The notes under the pieces are model-generated. The model worked only from the letters and a program-made list of their open reading frames with translations, was not told the origin of the DNA and searched no databases. Below, one piece after another: positions 29,094 to 38,297 of a DNA stretch of 64,000 nt. The position numbers and the translations under genes are program-made. Source of the DNA: Sphingomonas sp. CFBP 13720 (lineage in GTDB: Bacteria; Pseudomonadota; Alphaproteobacteria; Sphingomonadales; Sphingomonadaceae); NCBI RefSeq assembly GCF_014842075.1, contig NZ_JACYVA010000001.1:704278-768277 (forward strand), given 5' to 3'. Within the stretch, counting starts at the first letter, position 1, and every line of letters starts with the position of its first letter.

Positions 29094-30317
29094 ATGTCGA
29101 CCATTTCCCCCCTCGCCACACCGTTCCCCGCGCTGCCGCCGATCGGGGGCGTCACGCTTCGCGTCGCGCGCGCGCGCTACAAGGACTGGGACCGCTTCGA
29201 CCTGACCTTCGCGACGCTGGCGGAGGGTACGGCGGTGGCGGGCGTGCTGACCAACAGCAAATGTCCCTCGCCCGAAGTCGAATGGTGCCGCCGCGCGCTG
29301 GTGCTCGGCCGGGCGCGGGCGCTGGTGGTCAATGCGGGCAACAGCAACGCGTTCACCGGCGATCGCGGCCGCGCGGCGGTCGAAGCGATCGCGGCGCGCA
29401 CGGCGCAGGCGGTCGGGTGCCAGCCGTCCGACGTGTTCGTCGCGTCGACCGGCGTCATCGGCGTACCGCTGCCGATCGATCGCGCCGAAGCGGGGCTGGA
29501 CGCCGCGTTCGTCGCCGAACCTTGCGACTGGCAGGCGGCGGCCGACACGATCGGCACCACCGACACGTTTGCCAAGGGCGCGTTCGTCACCGCCAAGATC
29601 GGCGCGCATACGGTCAAGCTGGCCGGCATCATCAAGGGGTCGGGCATGATCGCGCCGGACATGGCGACGATGCTCGGCTTCGTCTTCACCGACGCGGCGG
29701 TCGATCCGGCGTTCCTGCAATCGGCGCTGGAGGCGGCCAATCGCCGCACCTTTTCCTGCATCACCGTCGACGGCGACACGTCGACCAGCGATACGGTTCT
29801 CGCCTTCGCCACCGGTGCGGCGGGCAACGATCCGATCGCGTCATTCGACGACGATGGCGCGGATTCGTTCGCGGCGGCGTTGCACGACCTGTGCCGCCAA
29901 CTCGCGCATCTGGTGGTGCGCGACGGCGAAGGTGCCAGCAAATTCATCACGATACAGGTCGAAGGCGCGGAATCGGACGCCAGCGCCCACCGCATCGCGA
30001 TGAGCATCGCGAACTCGCCCTTGGTCAAGACCGCCATCGCGGGACAGGATGCCAATTGGGGCCGCGTGGTCATGGCGGTCGGCAAGGCCGGCGAACCCGC
30101 CGAGCGCGACCGGCTGTCGATCCGCTTCGGCACGACGCAGGTAGCGGAAGCGGGGCTGGCGGTCGCGGGCTATGACGAAGCGCCGGTCGCGGCGCATCTG
30201 ACGGGGCAGGAAGTCGAGGTCGGCGTCGACCTGCATCTGGGCGAAGGCCGGGCGACGGTGTGGACGTGCGACCTGACGCACGGCTACATCTCGATCAACG
30301 CCGATTACCGGAGTTGA
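29094..30317 (+). CDS. argJ: Bifunctional glutamate N-acetyltransferase / amino-acid acetyltransferase ArgJ
   Basis: A 407-residue ArgJ that transfers acetyl from N-acetylornithine to glutamate (and may also acetylate glutamate from acetyl-CoA) in arginine synthesis. The self-cleavage region is AKLAGIIKGSGMIAPDMATMLGF-like, where the Thr of the conserved A-T-M-L motif becomes the nucleophile of the beta chain. Other family segments are NAGNSNAFTG, FVASTGVIG, FNCITVDGDTSTSD-like and the ending CDLTHGYISINADYRS. The ATG at 29094 gives the usual length. Convergent with the small gene after trxA. Confidence 0.96.
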   Translation: MSTISPLATPFPALPPIGGVTLRVARARYKDWDRFDLTFATLAEGTAVAGVLTNSKCPSPEVEWCRRALVLGRARALVVNAGNSNAFTGDRGRAAVEAIAARTAQAVGCQPSDVFVASTGVIGVPLPIDRAEAGLDAAFVAEPCDWQAAADTIGTTDTFAKGAFVTAKIGAHTVKLAGIIKGSGMIAPDMATMLGFVFTDAAVDPAFLQSALEAANRRTFSCITVDGDTSTSDTVLAFATGAAGNDPIASFDDDGADSFAAALHDLCRQLAHLVVRDGEGASKFITIQVEGAESDASAHRIAMSIANSPLVKTAIAGQDANWGRVVMAVGKAGEPAERDRLSIRFGTTQVAEAGLAVAGYDEAPVAAHLTGQEVEVGVDLHLGEGRATVWTCDLTHGYISINADYRS

Positions 30318-30320
30318 TGG

Positions 30321-30740
30321 TCAGCGAATATCGCCTAGCGGTTCCATCGCTGTAATCCGAGTGGCGACGATCGTTGCGGTAGACATGCCCATATGGCCGA
30401 ACCCGCACCGGCTTCCGGGCGGAGCATCGATACTGCGACGCCCGATAAAGCGGATGCGATAGGCTTTGCCAAAGGGGCCGGGCACGAACTCGGTGCCGTC
30501 GAACGCGGCACGATCGCGGTCATCGAACCACGCCCGGGCAACATTCCGCCGAAGGCCGGCGAGCGACGTCGCACCTTCGATGAATTCCGACCCTTCGAAA
30601 TCGTTGATCCAGACCCCGTCCCATTCGCGCTCGTCGGTGTAGCGGATGGCGTTTCGATCGCATCCCGCATCGTCACCAGGTGCCGGAAACGAACGGGGTG
30701 GCGGTGCCGCCGCCTGAAGCAACAGCACCGCCAGAAACAT
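30321..30740 (-). CDS. Small predicted secreted protein, unknown family
   Basis: A 139-residue protein starting MFLAVLLLQAAAPPPRSFPA, which looks like a short signal peptide, followed by an acidic domain with two to three Cys (GCDRNAIRYT, GSRCGFGHMG). I do not recognise the family. The ATG at 30740 overlaps the trxA stop (TGATG), supporting this start over the in-frame ATG at 30764. It is the last gene of the long divL-trxA run, and its end is convergent with argJ with only three bases between them. Confidence 0.6.
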   Translation of the reverse strand: MFLAVLLLQAAAPPPRSFPAPGDDAGCDRNAIRYTDEREWDGVWINDFEGSEFIEGATSLAGLRRNVARAWFDDRDRAAFDGTEFVPGPFGKAYRIRFIGRRSIDAPPGSRCGFGHMGMSTATIVATRITAMEPLGDIR

Positions 30741-31063
30741 CAGCCCAGTTCGCCTTCGATCCACGCCTTCAACTGGCTCTTCGGCCGCGCGCCTAGCAGA
30801 TCGGCAACCGCCTGGCCGTTCTTGAACAGCTTGAGCAGCGGGATCGACTGGACGCCCATCTGCCCAGCGATCTCGGGATTGGCCATGATATCGACCTTGG
30901 CGATCGTCAGCCGGTCACCCAGTTCTTCCGAAATCTCCTCCAGCGCGGGGGCGATCATCTTGCACGGACCGCACCAGTCGGCCCAGAAGTCGACCAGCAC
31001 CGGCTTGTCGGACTGCAGGACGTCGGCGGAAAAGCTGGTATCGGTGACGGTCTTGGTCGGCAT
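30740..31063 (-). CDS. trxA: Thioredoxin
   Basis: A 107-residue cytosolic thioredoxin. The redox site is WADWCGPCKMIAP (Trp-Cys-Gly-Pro-Cys), and the cis-Pro loop is VQSIPLLKLF. It reduces protein disulfides and supports ribonucleotide reductase and other reductases. The start at 31063 is preceded by a strong AAGGAG. It lies 47 bases downstream of addA; addA-trxA linkage is common in alphaproteobacteria. Confidence 0.97.
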   Translation of the reverse strand: MPTKTVTDTSFSADVLQSDKPVLVDFWADWCGPCKMIAPALEEISEELGDRLTIAKVDIMANPEIAGQMGVQSIPLLKLFKNGQAVADLLGARPKSQLKAWIEGELG

Positions 31064-31110
31064 GATAATCTCCTTGATACTGGCGTATCTATGATCGCGG
31101 TCGTGGCTGC

Positions 31111-34100
31111 TCAAGCATCGCTGGCCAAGCTTTGTTCCGTCGCGCCCAAGCCCGGCTTGTACCGTAGCATCACGTCGTCCGGCAGCACGAACATCGTCGG
31201 TCCGGCGGTATAGAGCAGCGCGGCTTCGACCGGACGATCGGGAAAAACCACGCGCAACGCCGCGACATAGGCGGCCATCTGGCGCAGGTGATAGGCCGGT
31301 ATCTCGTCGACCGAACGCGGCACGCGCCGCCCCGTCTTGAAATCGACCACCCGGACACGCGTCTCGCCGACGCACAGCCGGTCGACCGTTCCCGCGATCA
31401 CTTCGCCGCCGACGACCGCCGCGATCGGCGCTTCGGCCAACGCATCGGGGCCGAACAGGTCGGCGAACGCCGGATCGTCGAGGATCGCCATCGCATCGCG
31501 CGTCACCCGCGCGCGCAGCGCCGGATCGGCTACCCCCGCCGCACCCGACAGCCACCGCTCCGCTGCCATCGCCCGTGCGTCGCGCGGCAGATCGGGCAGC
31601 CGTTCGAACAGCTGGTGCAACCAGCGCCCGCGTTCGGCGGCGGCGCGCATCGCGGCCGTCGGCGGCGGATCGGACACCTCGTCCTCCCCGATCGCGGACG
31701 GGGCGAGCGGTCGTGGCGGACGCGCCTCGGCCGGTGCGGATCGGCGGAGCCAGTCGGGCGTCGCGGCCACCGACACGGCAGACGCGGCCCGCCGCCCCCT
31801 CGCGGCGACCGGCGTTGCGGGCTGATGTCCGGTGAACACCCGCTCGCCCTCCCCCGTCGGCACGCCCAGCGCGTCCAGCGCCGCCGATGCCGCCATGTAC
31901 CAGCTCAATTGCGGCGGCACGCCCTGGCATCTGGGCGATGGTGCGCCCGCGATCACCAGCCGTTCTTCCGCGCGCGTCGCCGCGACGTAGAACAGCCGCC
32001 AATGTTCCTCCAGTTCACGCCGGTCGACCGCCGCGATCGCATCATCGACCGGCGTCCCCTTTTCCGCCGCACCCGGCCGGAACACCGGAAACGCTTCGCC
32101 GCCATGCCCTTCGGGTGCCCAGTCGACGATATCGCGGCGGCTGTTGGCCGGATCGATCGCGGCATCGGCCAGCAGCACCAGCGGCGCCTGCAACCCCTTC
32201 GATCCGTGGGCGGTCATCACGCGCACCGCGCCGCCCGCCGCGCCCGCATCGCGCTTGATCTCCACCTCGCCGCGGTCGAACCATTCGACGAAGCGTTGCA
32301 GCGACGGCGTCGCCACATTCTCGAACGACAGCGCCGCGCCCAGCAGTTCGTCGATCGGATCGCGCGCTTCCTCGCCCAATCGCGCGATCAGCCTGCGCCG
32401 CCCGTCGAGTTCGCCCGACAGGATTTCCTCGAGGAAGCGGTATGGCGTTGCGAAGTCCGCGCGGCGCAGGATCGTGGCCAGCGGGGCGACCGCGTCGCTG
32501 TTCGTCTGGCGCAGATGCCGCCACAGGCTTCCGCCCTCACGCAGCGCACCGGCCAGCAACCGTTCCTGCGTCCACCCGATCAGCGGCGATACCAGCAAAT
32601 TGGCGAGCGACAGGTCGTCGTCGGGTTGCAGCGCGAACCGGATCGCGGCTAGCAGATCCTGCACCGCCAGCGGCGCGTCGAGCCGCAACCGGTCGACGCC
32701 GGCGACCGGCACCCCTTCGGCATAGAGCCGCGCGACGACCAGCGACGCCAGGTCGCCGCGCCGCTTGACCAGCACCATGATATCGCCCGCTGCAAGCATC
32801 CGCCCCTTGGATTCCAGCGGCAGCGTGCCGATCCAGCCCTTGATGGCGCGGGCGATATCGCGCGCGATCATCCGGGTGGCATCGTCGACCCAGCCTTCCT
32901 CGTCCTCGCCCGCCGCCTCGACCACGGTCGGCGCCCACAGCGTGACGGTGCCGGGACCGGGCACCTCGCTGTCATGCGTTTCGGGGGCTTCGATGCCCAT
33001 GCCGTCGCCCGGCAGCGCGGCGATGGCGGCATCGACGAATTCCAGCACCGGGCGCGTGGTGCGAAAGCTGTGCGTCAGCGACAGCGTATCCAGCTCGCGC
33101 GCCGGTCCGCGATATTCGGGCGGCAGCGCCGCGCGGCGGGTGAAATTGATATGCGCGGCCCGGAAATAGATCGGATCGGTCTTTTGAAACCCAAAGATGG
33201 CCTGCTTGTAATCGCCGACGACGAACAGCGTCCGCACCCCCGCCGCGCGTACTGCGTCGCCGGCGAAGAATTCTTCGACCAGCGACTGGACGATTTTCCA
33301 TTGCTGCGGATTGGTGTCCTGCGCCTCGTCGATCAGGACATGTTCGGTCGACTGGTCCAGCTTGAACCGTACCCAGTCGCCGATACCCGGTTGCGCCAGC
33401 AGCCGCAGCGTCTCGCGGATCAGATCGTCGAAATCGACCGCGCCTGCACGCCGTTTGGCCCGCGCATAGGCATCGGCATAGGCCCGCCCCGCCTCCAGCG
33501 CCCCGGCCAGCGCATCGGCGTATCCGGCGTGCGCGCGGATGGCCATCAGTTCGGCGGCGCGCGTGCCGACCGCGTCGGCCAGTTCGTCATAGTCCGGTTC
33601 GGCGGCGACCAGCTTGGCCGACGCCTTCTTGAGCGTATCCTTCTGCGTGAAGAACATCGCGCGCAATTCGTCCAGCCGCCGCGCCCGGTCGCCGGGGATC
33701 GCCGCCAGCCAGCCCATGATGGCGTCGTGCAGCTTCTGCCCCGTCGCCGTGCCCCATGCGCGGTTCGCCGCCGCCAGCCGTTCCAGCGCATCGCAATCGA
33801 ACGAATCGTCGCCGCATTCGTCGGCGATGCGCGCCTCGATATCGCCCGACGGCAGGTCGAATGCGCGGCGCAGGAACGGCTGCACCCCGGCGGGCAACTC
33901 CGTCATCGCCTGCGGACTGCGCGCACATTCGCGCAGGAACGCCTCCGCCGCGCCTTCGCCCATGCGCAGGCTGAGCGCGGCGATGGCGTCGCCGATGCGG
34001 GTCGATCCGTTGCGCTGTTCCTCGACCAGCAGTTCGGCCAGCGCCTCGCGCGCGGTGCCGGCTTCCTCGCGCGCCTCCAGCGGACGGAAGCCGGGGACCA

Positions 34101-34536
34101 GCCCTGCCTCGACCGGGAACCCGGCGAGCAGGCTTTGGCAGAAACCGTGGATCGTCTGAATACGCACGCCGCCGCCCGGCGCGTCGAGCACGCGGGCGAA
34201 CAGGGTGCGCGCGCGTGCCAGCAGCGCCTCGTCGTTCACATCCTCGCCCAGCGCGAACAGGTCCAGTTTCAGGTCGTCGCGCGGCAACCGCACCCATCGC
34301 GCCAGCCGCGATGCGGTGCGTTCGGCCATTTCGGCCGCTCCCGCCTTGGTAAAGGTCAGGCACAGGATCGCCGCCGGATCGACGCCGCGCAGCAACAGCC
34401 GGAACACCCGCGCCGACAATACGTGCGTCTTGCCGGTCCCCGCCGACGCCGACAGCCACACATGCCGCGCGGGGTCGCTGGCAAGCGCCTGATCGTTCTT
34501 CAACCGCTGGAGCGGGCGGACCTCACTCACGGCCAT
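31111..34536 (-). CDS. addA: Double-strand break repair helicase-nuclease subunit AddA
   Basis: An 1141-residue UvrD-type (superfamily 1) helicase with a C-terminal RecB-family nuclease. Walker A is SASAGTGKTHVLSARVF near residue 30. The helicase motif II region reads VLIDEAQDTNPQQW. The motif around RVMTAHGSKGLQAPLVLLAD is helicase motif V-like. The nuclease domain shows GTVDRLCVGE and VVDFKTGR. AddAB resects double-strand ends and loads RecA; it is the alphaproteobacterial counterpart of RecBCD. The start (MAVSEVRPLQRLKND) overlaps the end of addB by 14 bases. Confidence 0.96.
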   Translation of the reverse strand: MAVSEVRPLQRLKNDQALASDPARHVWLSASAGTGKTHVLSARVFRLLLRGVDPAAILCLTFTKAGAAEMAERTASRLARWVRLPRDDLKLDLFALGEDVNDEALLARARTLFARVLDAPGGGVRIQTIHGFCQSLLAGFPVEAGLVPGFRPLEAREEAGTAREALAELLVEEQRNGSTRIGDAIAALSLRMGEGAAEAFLRECARSPQAMTELPAGVQPFLRRAFDLPSGDIEARIADECGDDSFDCDALERLAAANRAWGTATGQKLHDAIMGWLAAIPGDRARRLDELRAMFFTQKDTLKKASAKLVAAEPDYDELADAVGTRAAELMAIRAHAGYADALAGALEAGRAYADAYARAKRRAGAVDFDDLIRETLRLLAQPGIGDWVRFKLDQSTEHVLIDEAQDTNPQQWKIVQSLVEEFFAGDAVRAAGVRTLFVVGDYKQAIFGFQKTDPIYFRAAHINFTRRAALPPEYRGPARELDTLSLTHSFRTTRPVLEFVDAAIAALPGDGMGIEAPETHDSEVPGPGTVTLWAPTVVEAAGEDEEGWVDDATRMIARDIARAIKGWIGTLPLESKGRMLAAGDIMVLVKRRGDLASLVVARLYAEGVPVAGVDRLRLDAPLAVQDLLAAIRFALQPDDDLSLANLLVSPLIGWTQERLLAGALREGGSLWRHLRQTNSDAVAPLATILRRADFATPYRFLEEILSGELDGRRRLIARLGEEARDPIDELLGAALSFENVATPSLQRFVEWFDRGEVEIKRDAGAAGGAVRVMTAHGSKGLQAPLVLLADAAIDPANSRRDIVDWAPEGHGGEAFPVFRPGAAEKGTPVDDAIAAVDRRELEEHWRLFYVAATRAEERLVIAGAPSPRCQGVPPQLSWYMAASAALDALGVPTGEGERVFTGHQPATPVAARGRRAASAVSVAATPDWLRRSAPAEARPPRPLAPSAIGEDEVSDPPPTAAMRAAAERGRWLHQLFERLPDLPRDARAMAAERWLSGAAGVADPALRARVTRDAMAILDDPAFADLFGPDALAEAPIAAVVGGEVIAGTVDRLCVGETRVRVVDFKTGRRVPRSVDEIPAYHLRQMAAYVAALRVVFPDRPVEAALLYTAGPTMFVLPDDVMLRYKPGLGATEQSLASDA

Positions 34537-37500
34537 ACCATTCGTCGCGGCGCATCAACTGGTCATACTCGGCATAGGGGGCGTATTCGGGCACCAGCTT
34601 GGCGGTAAAGGCTTCGTCCCCGGTCAGGAACCGCGCGACCGCATCCTCGAAATGCGCCTTGGCGCGCGCGACGAATTCGGCGGTCGGCACCCGGCCGCGC
34701 GACCCGTCGGGCGATACCGGCGTCGTCATCTTGCCGAAACTGTCGCCATCCTTGGTCAGCGACCAATATTCGAACGCCCCCGCAATACCCGCGATCGCCG
34801 GGAACCCGCCGCGCTCCGCGATCAGGCCCAGCAGCCCCAGTTGCAGGCTGTACCCGGCCGCCACCGCCTTGGCGCTCGGTGCCTTGCCGGTCTTGTAATC
34901 GATGATCGCCAGCGTCCCGTCGGCAGCGCGATCGATCCGGTCGGCCTTGCCGCGCAGTTCGACCCCGGCGATCTGCAACACGCCGTCGCTCTCCACGCCG
35001 ATGACGCTGCGCCCTTCCCCCAGCTTTTCCTGCGTGAAACCGGCGACCCAGTCGATCGCCTCGCGCAGGCGCGGCACCCACAGCGCGCGCAGCAACGGAT
35101 GCGTGCGTGGATCGTCGCGCAATGCATCCAGCCGCCGCTGCAACTTCACCGGGTCCAGCCCATCCTCGACCGCCCAGCGTTCCAGCACGCCATGCACCGC
35201 CGTCCCGCGCCACGCGGCGGTCGGATCGGCATCGACCGCATCCATCGGCGACAGCCGCAACATGCGCCGTGCATAAAAAGCATAGGGATCGGCCTTCAGC
35301 CGGTCGACCTCGGTCACGGAGATGCGACGCGGGCGCAACGCCACCGGCGGTTTCGGCGCGGGCCGCGACGCCGCACGGTAGGCCTCCGGCGTATCGATCG
35401 CCCGCGCCCAGTCGCGCAGGCTGCCGACCCGTTCCAGCCCGTCGTCCAGCGCCTGCAACCGCAACCACAGCCGCGATGCGATCGTCGGTGCGGTCGCGTC
35501 GCGCGCCGCACGCGTCAGCACGACCTCCCGCCCGCCCAGCGCGCTGGCGAAATCATGCGCCGACAGCCCGATGCGCCGCTCCAGCCCCGGCAGGCCCAGT
35601 TCCTGCCGGATGCGCGGGGCGAGCCACGGATCAGGCGCGGGCAATGCCGGCCACACGCCTTCGTTCAGCCCGCCCAGAATCATCAGGTCGGCGGTCTGCA
35701 ACCGTGCTTCCAGCAGGCCGAGGATCGCAAGGCGCGGATGCTCGCCCTGCGGCGGACGCACCGCGACCTCGTCCAGCAGCGTGCGCAGCATCGCGGGCAG
35801 GTTCTGCGGATCGACGCTCGGCGGACCCGCCGGGGACTCGGCCTCCAGCGTCGCGATCAATTCGGCTGCCGCGCGCCCTTCCGGCCGGCTCCATGCGGCA
35901 TCGCCCGCCAGCGCGGTCGCCGTCTCCCGCACCAGCGCCAGCAGGGCGGCGGGGGGCTGCGATCCCGCAGCAAAGCCTGCCGCCAGCGGTTCGAGCAGCG
36001 CGCGCGCTTCCTCCCAGAACGGCCGCGCCTGTTCCCGCACCGCCGCGTCGCGCATCTCGCCTTCGCGCAGATGCCGGTCGATCCCGGCCAGCCCCGGCGC
36101 GGGCCGCGGGCCGCGCAACGCCCGGTCCAGCCGCCGCACGCCGTCGAGCCATGCGACGCGGGCGTCGCCGCTGCGGACCAGCGGATGCTTGAGCAGCGCC
36201 AGCAGCGCGACCGGCGCGAACCCCTGTGCCGCCGCCTCGACCAGCGCGAGCAACAGCGTGCCGGGCGCCAGCACCGACAGCGCCTGCCCCGCCGAATCGT
36301 CGACCCGAATGTCCCACCGCGCACAATGCGCCGCGACCCGGCGGGCCAGCGCACGGTCGGGCGTGACCAGCGCGGCGGTACGGCCCGGCGTTTCCAGCGC
36401 CTCGCGCAGCGCGATGGCGATCGCCTGTGCTTCCTCCGCCGGGGTCGCCAGCTCGACCATCCGCACGCCGGACAGGCGGCGGTCGGCGGCGGGCACGTCG
36501 ATCCAGTGATGCGTGCGATCGGCCGGGGCCAGTGCGGTGGCGATGGCGCGGCTGCGCGTCGGCGTCGCGTCATGCTCGCTCGCCGCCTGCCACCGGACGA
36601 ACTCGGCGCGGTTTACGCCCATCCGGTCCAGCAGCACCTTCATATGGAATTGCGGATGCGTCTCGATCGACCGCCTGCGCCGCCCCGTCACCGGGTCGGG
36701 ATCGTGCGGCCCCAGCATCGCCCATTCCTCGTCCGCCATCGCGGTGTCGAGTCCGGGCAGCACGATCATCCCGCGCTCCATGCCCGCGATACAGCGCAAC
36801 AGCCCCGCGACCGCCGGGGCGGTGGTGGTGATGCCCGCCGAACACACGAACCCGCGCGGCGGATGCGACGACCACCGCGCGCACAGCCGCCGCAGCAGCC
36901 GCGTCCGCCGGTCGGCCAGATCGATCCGGCCCAGCGCCGCCAGTTCGCCCGGCCAGCGATCCAGCACCACGCGGAACAGTTCGAGCGAGCGTTCCCAATG
37001 CGCCGACAGCGTTTCGTCCAGCACGATGTCGCGCAACCGGTGCGGCGGCACTTCCTCGACCAGCAACTGGTCGAGCGTCCGCGCAAGGTCGCCCGCCAGC
37101 CGCACCGCCTCGCCACCGTCGATCGGTCGTCCGGCGCGCTGGCGTTCCTCCGCCACCAGTCGGGCAAGGATCATCCGGCGGGCCAACGGCTCGATCGCGG
37201 GCGGGATCGGCGCGTCGTCCGCCGGATCGGCGAAGGCGCCCGCCGCCTCCTCGACCTCCGGGTCGCCGATCGCAACCAGCCGCGGCAGCAACAGCCCGCC
37301 GCCGCTGGCGCGTACGAACGCGTCCTGGATCGTCCGCTTGGCCCGGTTGGTCGGCACCAGCACCACGCCCTGCGCCAGCCGCATCCGGTCGCCACCGAAC
37401 CGGCGGACCAGCCCGACTGCCAGCGCGTCGGCGAACGCGCGGTGGATTGGGATCGTGTAGAGGCCAAGGCGTTTCGCCGCCACGCGGGGCGGGCCGGAAC

Positions 37501-37549
37501 CGCCGTCGGCCCGGGCGTCCTGCGCGGTCGCCGACGGCGCGTCAGCCAT
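34523..37549 (-). CDS. addB: Double-strand break repair protein AddB
   Basis: A 1008-residue partner of AddA. The N-terminus (LYTIPIHRAFADALAVGLV, VVLVPTNRAKRTIQDAF) is the inactivated helicase half that scans for recombination hotspots. The C-terminus carries a RecB-type nuclease domain (GKADRIDRAADGTLAIIDYKTG), whose Asp and Asp-Tyr-Lys residues fit metal binding and catalysis. It overlaps murU by eight bases upstream and addA by 14 bases downstream. The alpha-type AddB length fits. Confidence 0.95.
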   Translation of the reverse strand: MADAPSATAQDARADGGSGPPRVAAKRLGLYTIPIHRAFADALAVGLVRRFGGDRMRLAQGVVLVPTNRAKRTIQDAFVRASGGGLLLPRLVAIGDPEVEEAAGAFADPADDAPIPPAIEPLARRMILARLVAEERQRAGRPIDGGEAVRLAGDLARTLDQLLVEEVPPHRLRDIVLDETLSAHWERSLELFRVVLDRWPGELAALGRIDLADRRTRLLRRLCARWSSHPPRGFVCSAGITTTAPAVAGLLRCIAGMERGMIVLPGLDTAMADEEWAMLGPHDPDPVTGRRRRSIETHPQFHMKVLLDRMGVNRAEFVRWQAASEHDATPTRSRAIATALAPADRTHHWIDVPAADRRLSGVRMVELATPAEEAQAIAIALREALETPGRTAALVTPDRALARRVAAHCARWDIRVDDSAGQALSVLAPGTLLLALVEAAAQGFAPVALLALLKHPLVRSGDARVAWLDGVRRLDRALRGPRPAPGLAGIDRHLREGEMRDAAVREQARPFWEEARALLEPLAAGFAAGSQPPAALLALVRETATALAGDAAWSRPEGRAAAELIATLEAESPAGPPSVDPQNLPAMLRTLLDEVAVRPPQGEHPRLAILGLLEARLQTADLMILGGLNEGVWPALPAPDPWLAPRIRQELGLPGLERRIGLSAHDFASALGGREVVLTRAARDATAPTIASRLWLRLQALDDGLERVGSLRDWARAIDTPEAYRAASRPAPKPPVALRPRRISVTEVDRLKADPYAFYARRMLRLSPMDAVDADPTAAWRGTAVHGVLERWAVEDGLDPVKLQRRLDALRDDPRTHPLLRALWVPRLREAIDWVAGFTQEKLGEGRSVIGVESDGVLQIAGVELRGKADRIDRAADGTLAIIDYKTGKAPSAKAVAAGYSLQLGLLGLIAERGGFPAIAGIAGAFEYWSLTKDGDSFGKMTTPVSPDGSRGRVPTAEFVARAKAHFEDAVARFLTGDEAFTAKLVPEYAPYAEYDQLMRRDEWYGRE

Positions 37550-38297
37550 CCGCCAGCACCGCCTCCGTCATCGGGATCGCGGCGGGCGTGCCCACATCGA
37601 ACCACAATCCCTGATGCACCGCGCCGAACGCGCGTCCCGCCTCGATCGCGCGGGTCCAGAACAGATTGGTCGAAAACGCGCCTTCGGGCCAATCGGCGAT
37701 GATGCGCGGCGACAGGATCTGGACCCCGGTGAAGACGTACGGGGCCAGCCGCCCCGGCTTGCGCCGCCCGGTGATCCGCCCGTGCGCGTCCAGATGGAAG
37801 TCGCCCTGCCCGCGATGGCTCTGCGCCTGCGACAACGGCACCAGCAGCAACAGCGCGTCCATCCGCGCATCGTCCCACAACGCCGCCAGCAACCGGATCG
37901 AATCGACCGGCCCGTCGACCCACAGATTGTCGCTGTTGACGCAGACGAACGGATCGTTGCCGATCAGGTCGCGCGCCTTGACCAGTCCGCCGCCGGTTTC
38001 CAGCAGCTTCGCGCGTTCGTCCGATACCGCGATCTCGATACCCTTCACCCGGTGCTTCAGATGCGCTTCCATCGCATCGGCCAGATAATGGACGTTGACC
38101 ACCGCGCGCTGGACCCCCGCGGCGCGAAGCCGGTCGAACACATGGTCGATCAACGGCTTGCCCGCGACCTCGACCAACGGTTTGGGCCGCATCGCGGTCA
38201 GCGGGCGCATCCGCTTGCCCAGCCCCGCCGCCATCACCATCGCGGTTTCGGGCACGCGGGCGTCCGGGTTCGGACGGATCGAGCGAAGGCGGGTCAT
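37542..38297 (-). CDS. murU: N-acetylmuramate-1-phosphate uridylyltransferase MurU
   Basis: A 251-residue sugar-1-phosphate nucleotidyltransferase with signature MVMAAGLGKRMRPLTAMRPK, NSDNLWVDGP and TGVQILSP. In the anhydromuropeptide recycling route it makes UDP-MurNAc from MurNAc-1-phosphate and UTP, bypassing MurA/MurB and hence fosfomycin. The MurU assignment over other nucleotidyltransferases rests on its overlap with amgK (ATGA at 38294-38297), which is the conserved pair. Start ATG at 38297, begins MTRLRSIRPNPDARVPE. Confidence 0.9.
   Translation of the reverse strand: MTRLRSIRPNPDARVPETAMVMAAGLGKRMRPLTAMRPKPLVEVAGKPLIDHVFDRLRAAGVQRAVVNVHYLADAMEAHLKHRVKGIEIAVSDERAKLLETGGGLVKARDLIGNDPFVCVNSDNLWVDGPVDSIRLLAALWDDARMDALLLLVPLSQAQSHRGQGDFHLDAHGRITGRRKPGRLAPYVFTGVQILSPRIIADWPEGAFSTNLFWTRAIEAGRAFGAVHQGLWFDVGTPAAIPMTEAVLADG

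Noticed and set aside
34652..37702. A 1016-codon open frame antisense to addB
   Set aside because: Arg/Gln/Pro-rich composition and exact overlap with addB; in this GC-rich genome long antisense frames lack stops by base bias alone.
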